Assembly (NCBI GenBank): GCA_003160115.1 | Contig: PLQL01000013.1 | Coordinates: 1 to 35,547 of the forward strand | Origin: Acidimicrobiaceae bacterium | GTDB lineage: Bacteria > Actinomycetota > Acidimicrobiia > Acidimicrobiales > RAAP-2 | Length of the DNA: 35,547 nucleotides | Direction of reading: 5' to 3' | Shown here: positions 23,474-31,461 of the stretch, one piece after another | How positions within the stretch are numbered: position 1 is the stretch's first letter | How the letters are laid out: each line of letters begins with the position of its first letter | Notes under the pieces: generated by a model | Databases searched by the model: none | What the model was told of the DNA's origin: nothing | The model's input: the letters and a program-made list of their open reading frames with translations, nothing else | Made by a program: the position numbers and the translations under genes

Positions 23474-24402
23474 ACGACCTCACCCAACTTGACGAGCCCA
23501 TCGAAATCGGCCAGTCCATGCGCGAGGAGATCCGCCGCGTCTCGCACGCCGCACGGGCGCGACGCCTCTTGATATCACGAATCATGACCAGCCTGTGCGC
23601 GCTCGCCCTGGCCATCGCGGCGGTGCCCCTCGTGCTGCTGCTGTGGCAATTGATCCAGCGTGGTGCTCCGCAGTTGACGGGAGCGTTCTTCACGAAGGTT
23701 CCCGCCACCCCGACGCTCATCGCCCCCAACGCCACGGGCGGACTGTCGAACGCCATCATCGGCAGCATCGCGCTCAACGTCTACGCGGCCGTCATGGCGA
23801 TCCCGATCGGTGTCCTTGTCGGCGTCTTTCTCGCCGAGTCGACATCGAAGTTCGCCGGCGCACTTCGCATCATCGCTCAGACCATGGCCGGCGCGCCGTC
23901 GATCCTCATGGGGTTGTTCGCCTTCTCCTTCGTCCTCCAGGACCTGCACGTTGGATTCTCCGCGATCGCCGGATCGTTCGCGCTCGCGGTGCTGATGCTG
24001 CCGGTGATCGTGCTCTCGACCGAGATCGCCGTCTTGAACGTGCCCAACACCCTTCGCGAGGCGGGACTGGCGCTGGGCGCCAAACCCCACAAGGTGTCGC
24101 TTCGCATCGTGTTGCCTTCGGCCCTCACGGGGATCGTGACCGGTTCGATCCTGGCAATCTCGCGCGCGATCGGCGAGACGGCGCCCGTCCTCTTGGTCAT
24201 CGGGGGCGGCTACCTCAACTCGTGGCAACCGCTCAATCCCGTCTCGGCGTTGCCCCTGTCGATCTACGAGAACGCCAAGTCCGAGTGGCCCAGCCAGCGC
24301 GCCCAGGTGTGGGGAGCCGCGCTGCTGCTCGTCGCGTTCGTATTCGTTTTAAGTCTTACGGCTCGAATCTGGGCCTCGAGGAAGCAAAGGGTGAGTAACT
24401 AA
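23470..24402 (+). CDS. pstA: Phosphate ABC transporter permease PstA
   Basis: This 310-residue membrane protein is the second channel subunit. It starts at the ATG that overlaps the pstC TGA (ATGA). A charged cytoplasmic N-terminus of about 34 residues precedes the first helix. Recognisable segments are NAIIGSIALNVYAAVMAIPIG, ESTSKFAGALRI, AGAPSILMGLFAF, the coupling motif EAGLALGAKPHKVSLRIVLP, and SRAIGETAPVLLVIGG. These are characteristic of PstA. Its TAA stop overlaps the first possible ATG of pstB by one base, so translation of pstC, pstA and pstB is coupled. Confidence 0.92.
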   Translation: MNDLTQLDEPIEIGQSMREEIRRVSHAARARRLLISRIMTSLCALALAIAAVPLVLLLWQLIQRGAPQLTGAFFTKVPATPTLIAPNATGGLSNAIIGSIALNVYAAVMAIPIGVLVGVFLAESTSKFAGALRIIAQTMAGAPSILMGLFAFSFVLQDLHVGFSAIAGSFALAVLMLPVIVLSTEIAVLNVPNTLREAGLALGAKPHKVSLRIVLPSALTGIVTGSILAISRAIGETAPVLLVIGGGYLNSWQPLNPVSALPLSIYENAKSEWPSQRAQVWGAALLLVAFVFVLSLTARIWASRKQRVSN

Positions 24403-25238
24403 TGGAGAAAATCATGTCCGAAACGCAAGCGACCAACCAGCAAGCCGTCATCGAACGCGTGCCGGGCCACAGTGCGATGCAGCTAAAGGATGTCGCGGTG
24501 TCCTTTAACGGTCGCGTCGCCGTGCGTGACGCCACGTTCGACATCGCCAAGAACCGCGTGACGAGTCTCATCGGTCCCTCGGGTTCGGGCAAGACGACGT
24601 TGCTGCGCGCCCTTAACCGCTTGCACGACCTCACCCCCGGTGCCAAGGTATCGGGTCAGATCCTGCTCGAGGGCACCGACATCTATCGCGGTGACGTGAC
24701 CGTGACCGAACTGCGCACGCGCGTCGGCATGGTCTTCCAGCGCCCGAACCCCTTTCCCACGATGTCGATCTACGACAACGTCGTCTCGGGACTTCGCTTC
24801 AACGGCATCAAGAAGAAGTCGCTGCTCGACGAGGCGGCCGAAACTTCACTTCGTTCGGCGGCCCTCTGGGACAGCGTCGAGACGCGCCTCAAGGTCGCCG
24901 CGTCAAACCTCTCGGGCGGCGAGCAGCAGCGGCTATGCATCGCTCGCGCCCTCGCCATGGACCCCGAGGTCCTCTTGATGGACGAGCCCACGTCGGCGCT
25001 CGACCCCATCGCCACGCTGAAGATCGAAGAGCTCATGACCACCTTGAAAGAGCGCGTCACGATCGTGATCGTGACGCACAATATGCAGCAGGCCGCTCGG
25101 ATCTCGGACGACTGCGCGTTCCTGCTCATGGGTGAGGACCGGGCAGGTGAACTCATCGAATTCGACACCACCGAAAAGATCTTCAACAACCCCAACGACC
25201 CGCGCACCCTCGATTACACCCTCGGTCGATTCGGCTGA
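24402..25238 (+). CDS. pstB: Phosphate ABC transporter ATP-binding protein PstB
   Basis: This ATPase of up to 278 residues powers phosphate import. Walker A is GPSGSGKTTLLRALNRLHD (from residue 58). RVGMVFQRPNPFP is the Q-loop. The ABC signature is LSGGEQQR (170-177), and Walker B with the D-loop is LLMDEPTSALDP. VTHNMQQAARISD contains the switch His. The ATG at 24402 overlaps the pstA stop. A second ATG at 24414 has an ideal GGAG 6 nt upstream and may be the true start, removing four residues. A GC-rich hairpin follows directly after the stop, so phoU is not part of this operon. Confidence 0.93.
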   Translation: MEKIMSETQATNQQAVIERVPGHSAMQLKDVAVSFNGRVAVRDATFDIAKNRVTSLIGPSGSGKTTLLRALNRLHDLTPGAKVSGQILLEGTDIYRGDVTVTELRTRVGMVFQRPNPFPTMSIYDNVVSGLRFNGIKKKSLLDEAAETSLRSAALWDSVETRLKVAASNLSGGEQQRLCIARALAMDPEVLLMDEPTSALDPIATLKIEELMTTLKERVTIVIVTHNMQQAARISDDCAFLLMGEDRAGELIEFDTTEKIFNNPNDPRTLDYTLGRFG

Positions 25239-25239
25239 T

Positions 25240-25258
25240 CACGCCCCGCGCGGGCGTG
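25240..25258. terminator. Terminator hairpin after pstB
   Basis: CACGCCC (25240-25246) pairs with GGGCGTG (25252-25258) around a 5-nt loop, beginning one base after the pstB stop codon. It has no T-run. It marks the end of pstSCAB and separates it from the amidase gene. Confidence 0.6.
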
Positions 25259-25294
25259 GCAAACTACCTTCCAAGACGAGTTTTTGGGGGCGAC

Positions 25295-26695
25295 ATGGGC
25301 AACGAGTTATGGCAAGAGTCGGCGACGTCACTGGCCAAGAAGATCCGCGACGGTGAGACCACCTCGCGCGAGGTCGTCGAAGCCCACCTAGCGCGCATCG
25401 AGGTCGTGAACGGCGAGCTGAACGCCGTGGTCGAAGTCCGTCCCGACGAGGTGCGACGCGAGGCCGACCGAGCCGACGCGAAGTTAAAGGCCGGCGCACC
25501 GCTCGGCGCGTTGCACGGCGTGCCGTTCTCGGTCAAGGTCAACATCGACGTGGCGACTTACACCACGAATGAGGGCACGGTGGCCCTGAAGGACCTGATG
25601 GCCACCACCGACTCGCCGAGCGTCGAGCGCATGCGGGGGGCCGGTGGCGTGATGCTCGCGCGCACGAACATGCCCGACCTCGGGCTGCGCATAAACACCG
25701 AGTCTTCGCTCTACGGTTCAACGCACAATCCATGGCGCCGCGGTTACACCGTCGGTGGTTCATCGGGCGGCGAGGCGTGCGCCATCGCATCGGGGATGAG
25801 TCCGATTGGTCTGGGTAACGACATCGGCGGTTCGTTGCGCAATCCGGCCTACGCGTGTGGGATCAGCTCGATCAAACCTTCGCGAGGCCGCGTCGCTCAG
25901 ATCAACGACTCGGCGTTGATCGAGATGCCGCTCAGCAGTCAACTTATGCTCGTGCAGGGCGTGTTGGCTCGACACGTCGGCGACGTGCGAACCGGTCTTG
26001 AAGTCGTGATGGGCGCCGACCCCCGAGACCCGTTGACGCTATGGGCGCCGTTGCGCGGACCGGCCGCACCGCGAAAGGTCGCGCTCGTCCCTACTCCCGC
26101 GGGCGGTACGACTGACCCCCAGGTCGCCGAGGGCGTGCGAGTGGCGGGTCGCGCCCTCGAAGCCGCCGGTTACGAGGTGGACGAGATCGAGCCACCGATG
26201 CTCGTCGAGTCGTACCTGTCGTGGGCCGAACTGATCTGGTCCAGCCTCAAGGTCGACGAAGACTTGTTGTTGTCGGTGATCGGTGACGGCGGCAAGAAGT
26301 TCCTCGAACTCACCGACATCGGGTTTCCACCCGCCACCGCTGAGTCGCTGCAACGCATGCACCAGGCGCGCTTCACCATCGCGCGCGCCTGGCGAAAGTT
26401 CATGGACGTCTACCCGCTGGTCGTGGGCCCTACCTGGACCCAGCCCCCCTTCGCGCACGGCTTTGACATCGAGAGCAAGGACTCGGCCATGAAAGTCGTC
26501 GAGTTGTTCCGCTTCGTGATGCCCGCCAATCTGCTGGGCCTTCCTGCCGCCTGCGTGCCGACGGGCGTGGCGAACGGCTTTGCCACTGGCGCGCAGATCA
26601 TCGGTGACCTCTTTCGCGAGGACCTGTGTCTGGACGCGGCCGAGGCGGTCGAAGCGAGTGTGGGTGTGATGACACCGATCGATCCGCGCCCGTAG
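25295..26695 (+). CDS. Amidase signature-family hydrolase
   Basis: This 466-residue protein carries the Ser-cisSer-Lys triad of amidase-signature enzymes. Lys81 is in VPFSVKVN, Ser156 in GGSSGGEACA, and Ser180 in NDIGGSLRNPA. The 24-residue gap between the serines is the same as in FAAH. Such enzymes hydrolyse amides, from small aliphatic amides to peptide or acyl amides. The N-terminal ELWQESATSLAKKIRDGETTSREVVEAH segment is typical. It is not GatA, since no gatB or gatC lies beside it. The start is the ATG at 25295 with a G-run 4-5 nt upstream. The next gene begins directly after its stop codon. Confidence 0.88.
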   Translation: MGNELWQESATSLAKKIRDGETTSREVVEAHLARIEVVNGELNAVVEVRPDEVRREADRADAKLKAGAPLGALHGVPFSVKVNIDVATYTTNEGTVALKDLMATTDSPSVERMRGAGGVMLARTNMPDLGLRINTESSLYGSTHNPWRRGYTVGGSSGGEACAIASGMSPIGLGNDIGGSLRNPAYACGISSIKPSRGRVAQINDSALIEMPLSSQLMLVQGVLARHVGDVRTGLEVVMGADPRDPLTLWAPLRGPAAPRKVALVPTPAGGTTDPQVAEGVRVAGRALEAAGYEVDEIEPPMLVESYLSWAELIWSSLKVDEDLLLSVIGDGGKKFLELTDIGFPPATAESLQRMHQARFTIARAWRKFMDVYPLVVGPTWTQPPFAHGFDIESKDSAMKVVELFRFVMPANLLGLPAACVPTGVANGFATGAQIIGDLFREDLCLDAAEAVEASVGVMTPIDPRP

Positions 26696-27148
26696 ATGCC
26701 CACCGTCATCCGACCCATTGCCTTCGAGGATCTCGAGATGGCCATCTCGATCATCCAGGCGGGCGCACTCAATCCCGCCCACGAGGACCCCGCGCACCTC
26801 GAGGACTATTGGCAGGCCGTGCAAGACACGCGAGCGCAACGCGGCGACGTGCTGGTCGCCGAGGTTGACGGCGAAGTGGTGGGCGTGTGTCAGGTGATCG
26901 TCTTCACGCATTTTCAACACGCGGGAAGGTCGTGCTGTGAACTCGAGAGCGTGCACGTGCGAAGCGACCACCGAGGTCAAGGAATCGGCGCACTACTACT
27001 CGATTACGCCGAGATGATCGCGCGCGACGCGGGCTGTTATCGCGTGCAGCTCACGAGCCGCAACGTGCGCGTCGACGCGCACCGTTTCTACGTCGCTCGC
27101 GGGTTCAGCCTGACGAGCCAGGGCTTCAAGAAGCTACTTCTTGACTGA
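26696..27148 (+). CDS. GNAT-family N-acetyltransferase
   Basis: This 150-residue protein has the GNAT fold. IRPIAFEDLEMAISII opens it, VLVAEVDGEVVGVCQV is the central strand pair, and the acetyl-CoA pyrophosphate loop is VRSDHRGQGIGALLLD. HRFYVARGFSLTSQGFKK closes it. It transfers an acetyl group from acetyl-CoA to an amine; the substrate is unknown. Its ATG begins immediately after the amidase TAG with no gap, so the two genes are probably co-transcribed. Its 3' end overlaps the convergent carbonic anhydrase gene by 15 bp. Confidence 0.85.
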   Translation: MPTVIRPIAFEDLEMAISIIQAGALNPAHEDPAHLEDYWQAVQDTRAQRGDVLVAEVDGEVVGVCQVIVFTHFQHAGRSCCELESVHVRSDHRGQGIGALLLDYAEMIARDAGCYRVQLTSRNVRVDAHRFYVARGFSLTSQGFKKLLLD

Positions 27149-27631
27149 GACCTCGCGCAGGTCGCCGTCGTCCACGCTGAAGACGAAGCCGCGGATCTCG
27201 GTGTCGAGCAAAAAGATGCTCGAGCGCAACTTGCGCACCGTGTCGCGCACGTCGGCGTCGACGTCCCTGTAGGCGCCCAGGCGAAAGGGAGGCCGTACGC
27301 CGTACTCTCGTTCGAGGTCGAGCTGGAGCGATTCCTCTTCGAAGGCCTCGAGTCCGCAACGCGTGTGGTGGATGACCATGACCGAGCGGGTCCCCAGCAG
27401 ACGTTGGCTGAGCAGCAACGAGCGAACGGCGTCGTCGGTCGCGATGCCGCCCGCGTTGCGGATCAGGTGGACCTGGCCGAGGTCGAGCCCGAGTGCGCCA
27501 AAGAGGTCGAGTCGCGAGTCCATGCACGTCAGGACCGCCAAGTGCAACTGGGGTTCGGTGGGTAGTTCGCGATGACCGTGACGAGCGACGTACTCGCGGT
27601 TCCTCGCCAGCAGGTCGTCGATGGCGCTCAC
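27134..27631 (-). CDS. Beta-carbonic anhydrase (CanA/Rv1284-like)
   Basis: This 165-residue zinc enzyme interconverts CO2 and bicarbonate. Zinc ligands are Cys36 in TCMDSR, His89 and Cys92 in HHTRCG. The Asp38-Arg40 dyad controls access. HLIRNAGGIATDDAVRSLLLSQRLLGT and the C-terminal LDTEIRGFVFSVDDGDLREV match the short beta-class enzyme Rv1284 of Mycobacterium tuberculosis in order and length. The GTG start encodes MSAIDDLLARN. No bicarbonate transporter lies nearby. Confidence 0.9.
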   Translation of the reverse strand: MSAIDDLLARNREYVARHGHRELPTEPQLHLAVLTCMDSRLDLFGALGLDLGQVHLIRNAGGIATDDAVRSLLLSQRLLGTRSVMVIHHTRCGLEAFEEESLQLDLEREYGVRPPFRLGAYRDVDADVRDTVRKLRSSIFLLDTEIRGFVFSVDDGDLREVSVKK

Positions 27632-27717
27632 GAAATCATCCTAGGGAACGGTCCACGATTTACCTACGAGTAGGAAAGCCCGAGTGTCCGTCGCTACGAT
27701 GCACCTTGGAGGTGACC

Positions 27718-28074
27718 ATGGAGAGCATGCACACTATTCGCGAGGAACTGCGCCAACCGGCCCAGGATCTTCGAGAGTTGATTCCCGACGTCCTAAAAGG
27801 CCACGCCGAGACGGCCGCGGCGGCGATGCGCGAGGGGGAACTGACGCGCGGCGTAAAGGAACTGCTCGCGACCGTGATCGCGATCACCCGTGAATGCGAC
27901 GGTTGCATCGTCGCGCACACGAGGGGAGCGGTCCAGCAAGCGGTGACGCGCCAGCAACTCGCCGAAGCCATTGGCGTGGCGATAGCGATGAACGGCGGTC
28001 CGGGCACCGTTTGGGGGCCGCGGGCCCTTCGAGCCTTCGACGAGGCGGTCGCCGAAAGGTCTCAAAAGGCGTAG
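27718..28074 (+). CDS. AhpD-like / carboxymuconolactone decarboxylase family protein
   Basis: This 118-residue all-helical protein has the AhpD redox motif ECDGCIVAHTRGA, with Cys60, Cys63 and His67. Proteins with both cysteines often act as peroxidase-linked disulfide reductases (AhpD-like) rather than decarboxylases. The opening segment (REELRQPAQDLRELIPDVLKGHAE) and LTRGVKELLATVIAI are typical of the single-domain family. The ATG at 27718 has GGAGGTG about 5 nt upstream, which decides it over earlier in-frame starts. The C-terminal end overlaps the convergent P450 gene by 13 bp. Confidence 0.87.
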   Translation: MESMHTIREELRQPAQDLRELIPDVLKGHAETAAAAMREGELTRGVKELLATVIAITRECDGCIVAHTRGAVQQAVTRQQLAEAIGVAIAMNGGPGTVWGPRALRAFDEAVAERSQKA

Positions 28075-29327
28075 GGAAGCCGCTTGATGCCGTTGACGAA
28101 GCTGGACGCCAACTGTGCGGGCGCGTCGGTCGAGTGGATGCTCGGTGTCTCGGCGAGCAGTTTTCGCCACATCACGGTGATCTCGCGTCGCGCCAGGTGG
28201 GCGCCCAGGCAGAAGTGCGGACCCGGAGCCCCGAAACCGAAGTGGTCGTTGGGGTGGCGTCCCACGTCAAAGACGTCGGGGTCTTCGAAGGCCTCCTCGT
28301 CGCGGTTGGCTGAGTTGTACATGAGCAGTACCTTCTCACCCTCCTTGAACTCGAAACCCGAGAGTGAGTGGTCGCGCGCGAGGGTGCGCCGCATCCAGAT
28401 CACCGGCGAGGCCCAACGCACGATCTCGTCGGTTGCGGTCTTGGCGAGACCCTCGTAGTCCTCGATCAGTCGCGCCTTCTGGTCGGGGTGCTCGCTCAGG
28501 GCGTGCAGCGCGTGGGCGATCGCGGTGCGCGTGGTCTCGTTGCCCGCGGTCACGAGCAGCACGAAGAACGAGGCGAGCTCTTGCTGGGTGAGCTTCTCGG
28601 ACTCGATCTCGGCGTTGACGAGCGCACTCGTGATGTCGTCGATCGGATTGTCGATGCGGTACTTGCCGAGCTCTTCCATGATGCCCGTCAAGGTCGCCCC
28701 GGCTTCGAGCACCGCGAGGATCGGGTCCGCTTCGGCGGGCACGACGTCGGGGTCACCCATCGCGAGGATGACGTTCGAGGATCGCAGGACTGTGGCGTAC
28801 TCGCTCGGCGGCACGCCCATCATGGTGCAGATGATCTCGAGGGGGAAAGGCGCAGCGACGTCGGTGACGAAGTCACCCGTGCCGCCCTGGCGCGCGCGGG
28901 TGATGGTCGCCTCGGCCACCAAGTCGATCGACTCTTCGATCGAGCGCACGTTGCGCGGATTAAAGGCGTTCGAGACTATTCGGCGCAACCGGCTGTGCTT
29001 GGGGTTGTCGGTCGAGATCATGCCCGAGAAGTACTCGACCATCTCGGGGGGCAAGTCCATTTGGGAGACCGCCCCGGGGCCCGAGAGGAAGATCTCGGGG
29101 TGGCGTGAGGCTTCGGCGACGTCGCGGTGGCGCGTGAGCGCGTAGTAGCCCGGTCCGGGCGGGATCTCGATGGCCGAGCCCTCGACGACGACGCCGTCGT
29201 ACTTGGAGATGGGCCGTTCGCGACGAAGGGTGGCGAAGGCCGCCTCGCGCTCGGACCAGGGGCGCTTCCAGAATTCCATGTCCGACAGGTCGATGTCGTC
29301 GGGTCGCCAGTCAAGTTGAGTTGTCAT
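28062..29327 (-). CDS. Cytochrome P450 (CYP125/CYP142-like)
   Basis: This 421-residue soluble P450 has the I-helix oxygen-binding motif AGNETT (261-266), ExxR at E301-R304 (EIVRW), and the heme loop FGFGAPGPHFCLGAHLAR with Cys373 as iron ligand. The C-terminal SSFVNGIKRLPYAF and the ISTDNPKHSRLRRIVSNAFNPR segment are like those of actinobacterial CYP125, CYP142 and CYP124, which oxidise sterol side chains or branched lipids. No ferredoxin gene is adjacent; a NifU-like protein is divergent from it. The start is the ATG at 29327 (MTTQLDWRPDD); a longer frame to 29360 lacks support. Substrate unknown. Confidence 0.9.
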   Translation of the reverse strand: MTTQLDWRPDDIDLSDMEFWKRPWSEREAAFATLRRERPISKYDGVVVEGSAIEIPPGPGYYALTRHRDVAEASRHPEIFLSGPGAVSQMDLPPEMVEYFSGMISTDNPKHSRLRRIVSNAFNPRNVRSIEESIDLVAEATITRARQGGTGDFVTDVAAPFPLEIICTMMGVPPSEYATVLRSSNVILAMGDPDVVPAEADPILAVLEAGATLTGIMEELGKYRIDNPIDDITSALVNAEIESEKLTQQELASFFVLLVTAGNETTRTAIAHALHALSEHPDQKARLIEDYEGLAKTATDEIVRWASPVIWMRRTLARDHSLSGFEFKEGEKVLLMYNSANRDEEAFEDPDVFDVGRHPNDHFGFGAPGPHFCLGAHLARREITVMWRKLLAETPSIHSTDAPAQLASSFVNGIKRLPYAF

Positions 29328-29390
29328 CGCAAAATGGTAGCCAAAGCGTCCGGAGGTCACGGATGAGCGATTTCACGGCAGACTGGTCCG

Positions 29391-29723
29391 GTGCCCGAAC
29401 TCTCCGACCAAGAACGCGCCAGCCGTTTGAAGGCGCTGAACGCGCTGCTCGACCTGATGCGCCCCGCCGTCCAGGCTGACGGCGGCGACCTGGTGCTGGT
29501 GCGCGCGGACGTGGAGAGCGGCGTCGTCGAGGTCCAGCTTCAGGGTGCGTGCTCGAGTTGCGCCATCTCGTCGGACACGCTCCAAGGTGGCGTCACGCGG
29601 ATCCTCACCGACCGCCTGGCGTGGGTCACCGAGGTCGTGGGCGGGGTGGACGAGACGATCGACCCCGAAGACTCGATGTCGCTCGGTGCGGGCGGCTACG
29701 TGCCGCGGTACCGACAGCTCTAG
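29391..29723 (+). CDS. NifU C-terminal domain Fe-S protein
   Basis: This 110-residue protein contains a NifU-like C-terminal domain: LDLMRPAVQADGGDLVLV, then the cluster-binding GACSSC (Cys54 and Cys57), then SDTLQGGVTRILTDRL. Such Nfu-type proteins carry or transfer Fe-S clusters as dimers, with the CxxC pairs bridging the cluster. The C-terminal tail of about 35 residues (GGVDETIDPEDS...) is not part of the domain. The GTG start has no strong Shine-Dalgarno. The gene is divergent from the P450 and stands alone. Confidence 0.85.
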   Translation: MPELSDQERASRLKALNALLDLMRPAVQADGGDLVLVRADVESGVVEVQLQGACSSCAISSDTLQGGVTRILTDRLAWVTEVVGGVDETIDPEDSMSLGAGGYVPRYRQL

Positions 29724-29769
29724 GTTCGCCCAAATTTCCGGCCGCGGGAGAGGACCGTCGCGCTATTAT

Positions 29770-29786
29770 TTAGTTAGGTGAACTAA
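29770..29786. promoter_or_regulatory. Palindromic operator overlapping the marR start codon
   Basis: TTAGTT (29770-29775) and AACTAA (29781-29786) form a perfect inverted repeat with a 5-nt spacer. The last base is the A of the marR ATG. A TATTAT sequence (29764-29769) just upstream could be a -10 box. The size and placement fit a MarR autoregulatory operator that would also control the coupled efflux gene. Confidence 0.6.
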
Positions 29787-30211
29787 TGGATGAGACAACC
29801 GCTGAGACCGCCGCTCGATTGCGTCGAGCCGTGACGCGTCTGAATCGAAAACTACGCGGGACCGCGCCCCACGGCGTGTCACCCGGCCAGGCGTCGATGC
29901 TCGCCTCGATCGCCAAACTCGAGAATCCTTCGCTCGGCGACCTGGCGCTCGCCGAACACATCCAACCTCCTTCGGTAACCCGGCTCGTGCGCGACATGCA
30001 ACGCCAAGGGCTTATCACGTGCACCCTCGACACCGAGGACCGTCGTTGCACGCGGGTGTCGCTCACGGTCGTGGGACGACGAGAACTCGACACCATACGA
30101 AAGAAGAAGGCGGAGTTCATAGAGCGCAAGCTCCTGACGCTCTCGTTCGCCGACCAACGACGAGCCCGTGAGGCCGCCACTTTCCTTGAGAACTTGTTGG
30201 ACGAACGATGA
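29786..30211 (+). CDS. MarR-family transcriptional regulator
   Basis: This 141-residue protein has the MarR winged-helix fold. The dimerisation helix region lies at residues 1-30. The helix-turn-helix lies within SLGDLALAEHIQPPSVTRLVRDMQRQGLI (about 50-78). The wing is LDTEDRRCTRVSLTVVG, with its conserved Asp-Arg. A C-terminal dimer helix follows. MarR proteins repress efflux or catabolic genes until a phenolic or other ligand binds. Its stop overlaps the MFS gene ATG (ATGA), so the two are co-translated and the transporter is the likely target. A palindrome lies over its own start. Confidence 0.9.
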   Translation: MDETTAETAARLRRAVTRLNRKLRGTAPHGVSPGQASMLASIAKLENPSLGDLALAEHIQPPSVTRLVRDMQRQGLITCTLDTEDRRCTRVSLTVVGRRELDTIRKKKAEFIERKLLTLSFADQRRAREAATFLENLLDER

Positions 30212-31461
30212 GCGCGGCGCGACGCTTCTCGTCGAAGACCTTCGCCGCGCTGTCGGTGCGCAACTTCCGCCTCTACTTCGTGGGACAGCTCATCTCGGTC
30301 TCGGGGACCTGGATGCAGTCGGTCGCCCAAGGCTGGTTGGTGTTACAGCTGACCGGTTCGTCAATCGACCTCGGCTTCGTGATTGCGTTGCAGTACGTGC
30401 CGATGCTGCTGCTCGGCTCCTACGGCGGGCTCATCGCCGACCGCAGCGAGAAGCGCCGGATCCTGTACTGCACCCAGAGCGCGGCGGCGATCCTCGCGCT
30501 CGTGCTCGGGGTGATGGTGAGTACGCATCACGCGACCCTCGCGGCCGTGATGTTCCTCGCGGCGTTGCTCGGCGTGGTGAACCTCTTCGACAACCCCGCG
30601 CGCCAAGCATTCGTCCAAGAAATGGTCGGCCACGAGCTTATCGCCAACGCCGTCAGCCTTAACAGCGTGCTGATGAACGCCGGTCGCCTCATCGGCCCGG
30701 GCATCGCCGCGGGTTTCATCGCCGTGGTGGGCACGGCCGACTGCTTCTACGCCAACGCCGCTTCCTTCGCCGCGGTGCTGGTGGCGCTCGCGATGATGCG
30801 AAAGAGCGAGTTCCTGCCAATGAAGACCGTCGAACGCCAGAAGGGTCAGCTTCGCCTCGGGCTTCGCTACGTGCGTGACAATCCATTGCTGCGCAACGTC
30901 ATCATCGCGGTCGCGGTGGTGGGGACCTTCGCCTACAACTTCACGGTCACCCTGCCGTTGCTCACGCGCCAGACCTTCCACCAGAACTCCGCGGCGGACT
31001 ACGGACTGCTCATGGCCGCCATGGGCGCCGGGGCGGTCATCGGGGGTCTGGTGGTCGCGCACCGCTCGCGTCCCACCCCCAAGATGCTCGCCTTGCTCGT
31101 GCTGGGCTTTGGCACCTTCATGACGCTGGTGGCGCTCGCGCCCAGCGTGCTCTGGGCCGAGATCGCCCTCGTGCCCACCGGCGCGTTCTCGATCGCCCTG
31201 ATCGCCACGGCCAACGCGACGCTGCAACTCAACTCGAGCCAGCAGATGCGCGGACGCGTCATGAGTCTCTACGCCATAGCGTTCCTCGGCACCACGCCCA
31301 TCGGGGCGCCGCTCGTCGGTCTGATCGTCTCGTGGTCCAATCCGCGCGTCGGCATCGCCGTGGGCTCGGCGTTGGCGCTGGCGACCGGTATCGGCCTCGT
31401 GTTCTCGCATCGTCGCGACGAGCGCAACGTCGCCGAACTACGCGCGACTCAGACGGCCTGA
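30208..31461 (+). CDS. MFS transporter (DHA3/EntS-like, 12 helices)
   Basis: This 417-residue protein starts in the last codons of marR. It has 12 predicted helices and the MFS_3-type opening FAALSVRNFRLYFVGQLISVSGTWMQ, with QGWLVLQLTGSS next. Motif A is GGLIADRSEKRR. FDNPARQAFVQEMVG and NAVSLNSVLMNAGRLIGPGIAG-like segments complete the pattern of DHA3 exporters such as EntS. The MarR neighbour points to export of a toxic or signalling compound. The 3' end overlaps the convergent acyl-CoA dehydrogenase gene by 13 bp. Confidence 0.89.
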   Translation: MSAARRFSSKTFAALSVRNFRLYFVGQLISVSGTWMQSVAQGWLVLQLTGSSIDLGFVIALQYVPMLLLGSYGGLIADRSEKRRILYCTQSAAAILALVLGVMVSTHHATLAAVMFLAALLGVVNLFDNPARQAFVQEMVGHELIANAVSLNSVLMNAGRLIGPGIAAGFIAVVGTADCFYANAASFAAVLVALAMMRKSEFLPMKTVERQKGQLRLGLRYVRDNPLLRNVIIAVAVVGTFAYNFTVTLPLLTRQTFHQNSAADYGLLMAAMGAGAVIGGLVVAHRSRPTPKMLALLVLGFGTFMTLVALAPSVLWAEIALVPTGAFSIALIATANATLQLNSSQQMRGRVMSLYAIAFLGTTPIGAPLVGLIVSWSNPRVGIAVGSALALATGIGLVFSHRRDERNVAELRATQTA

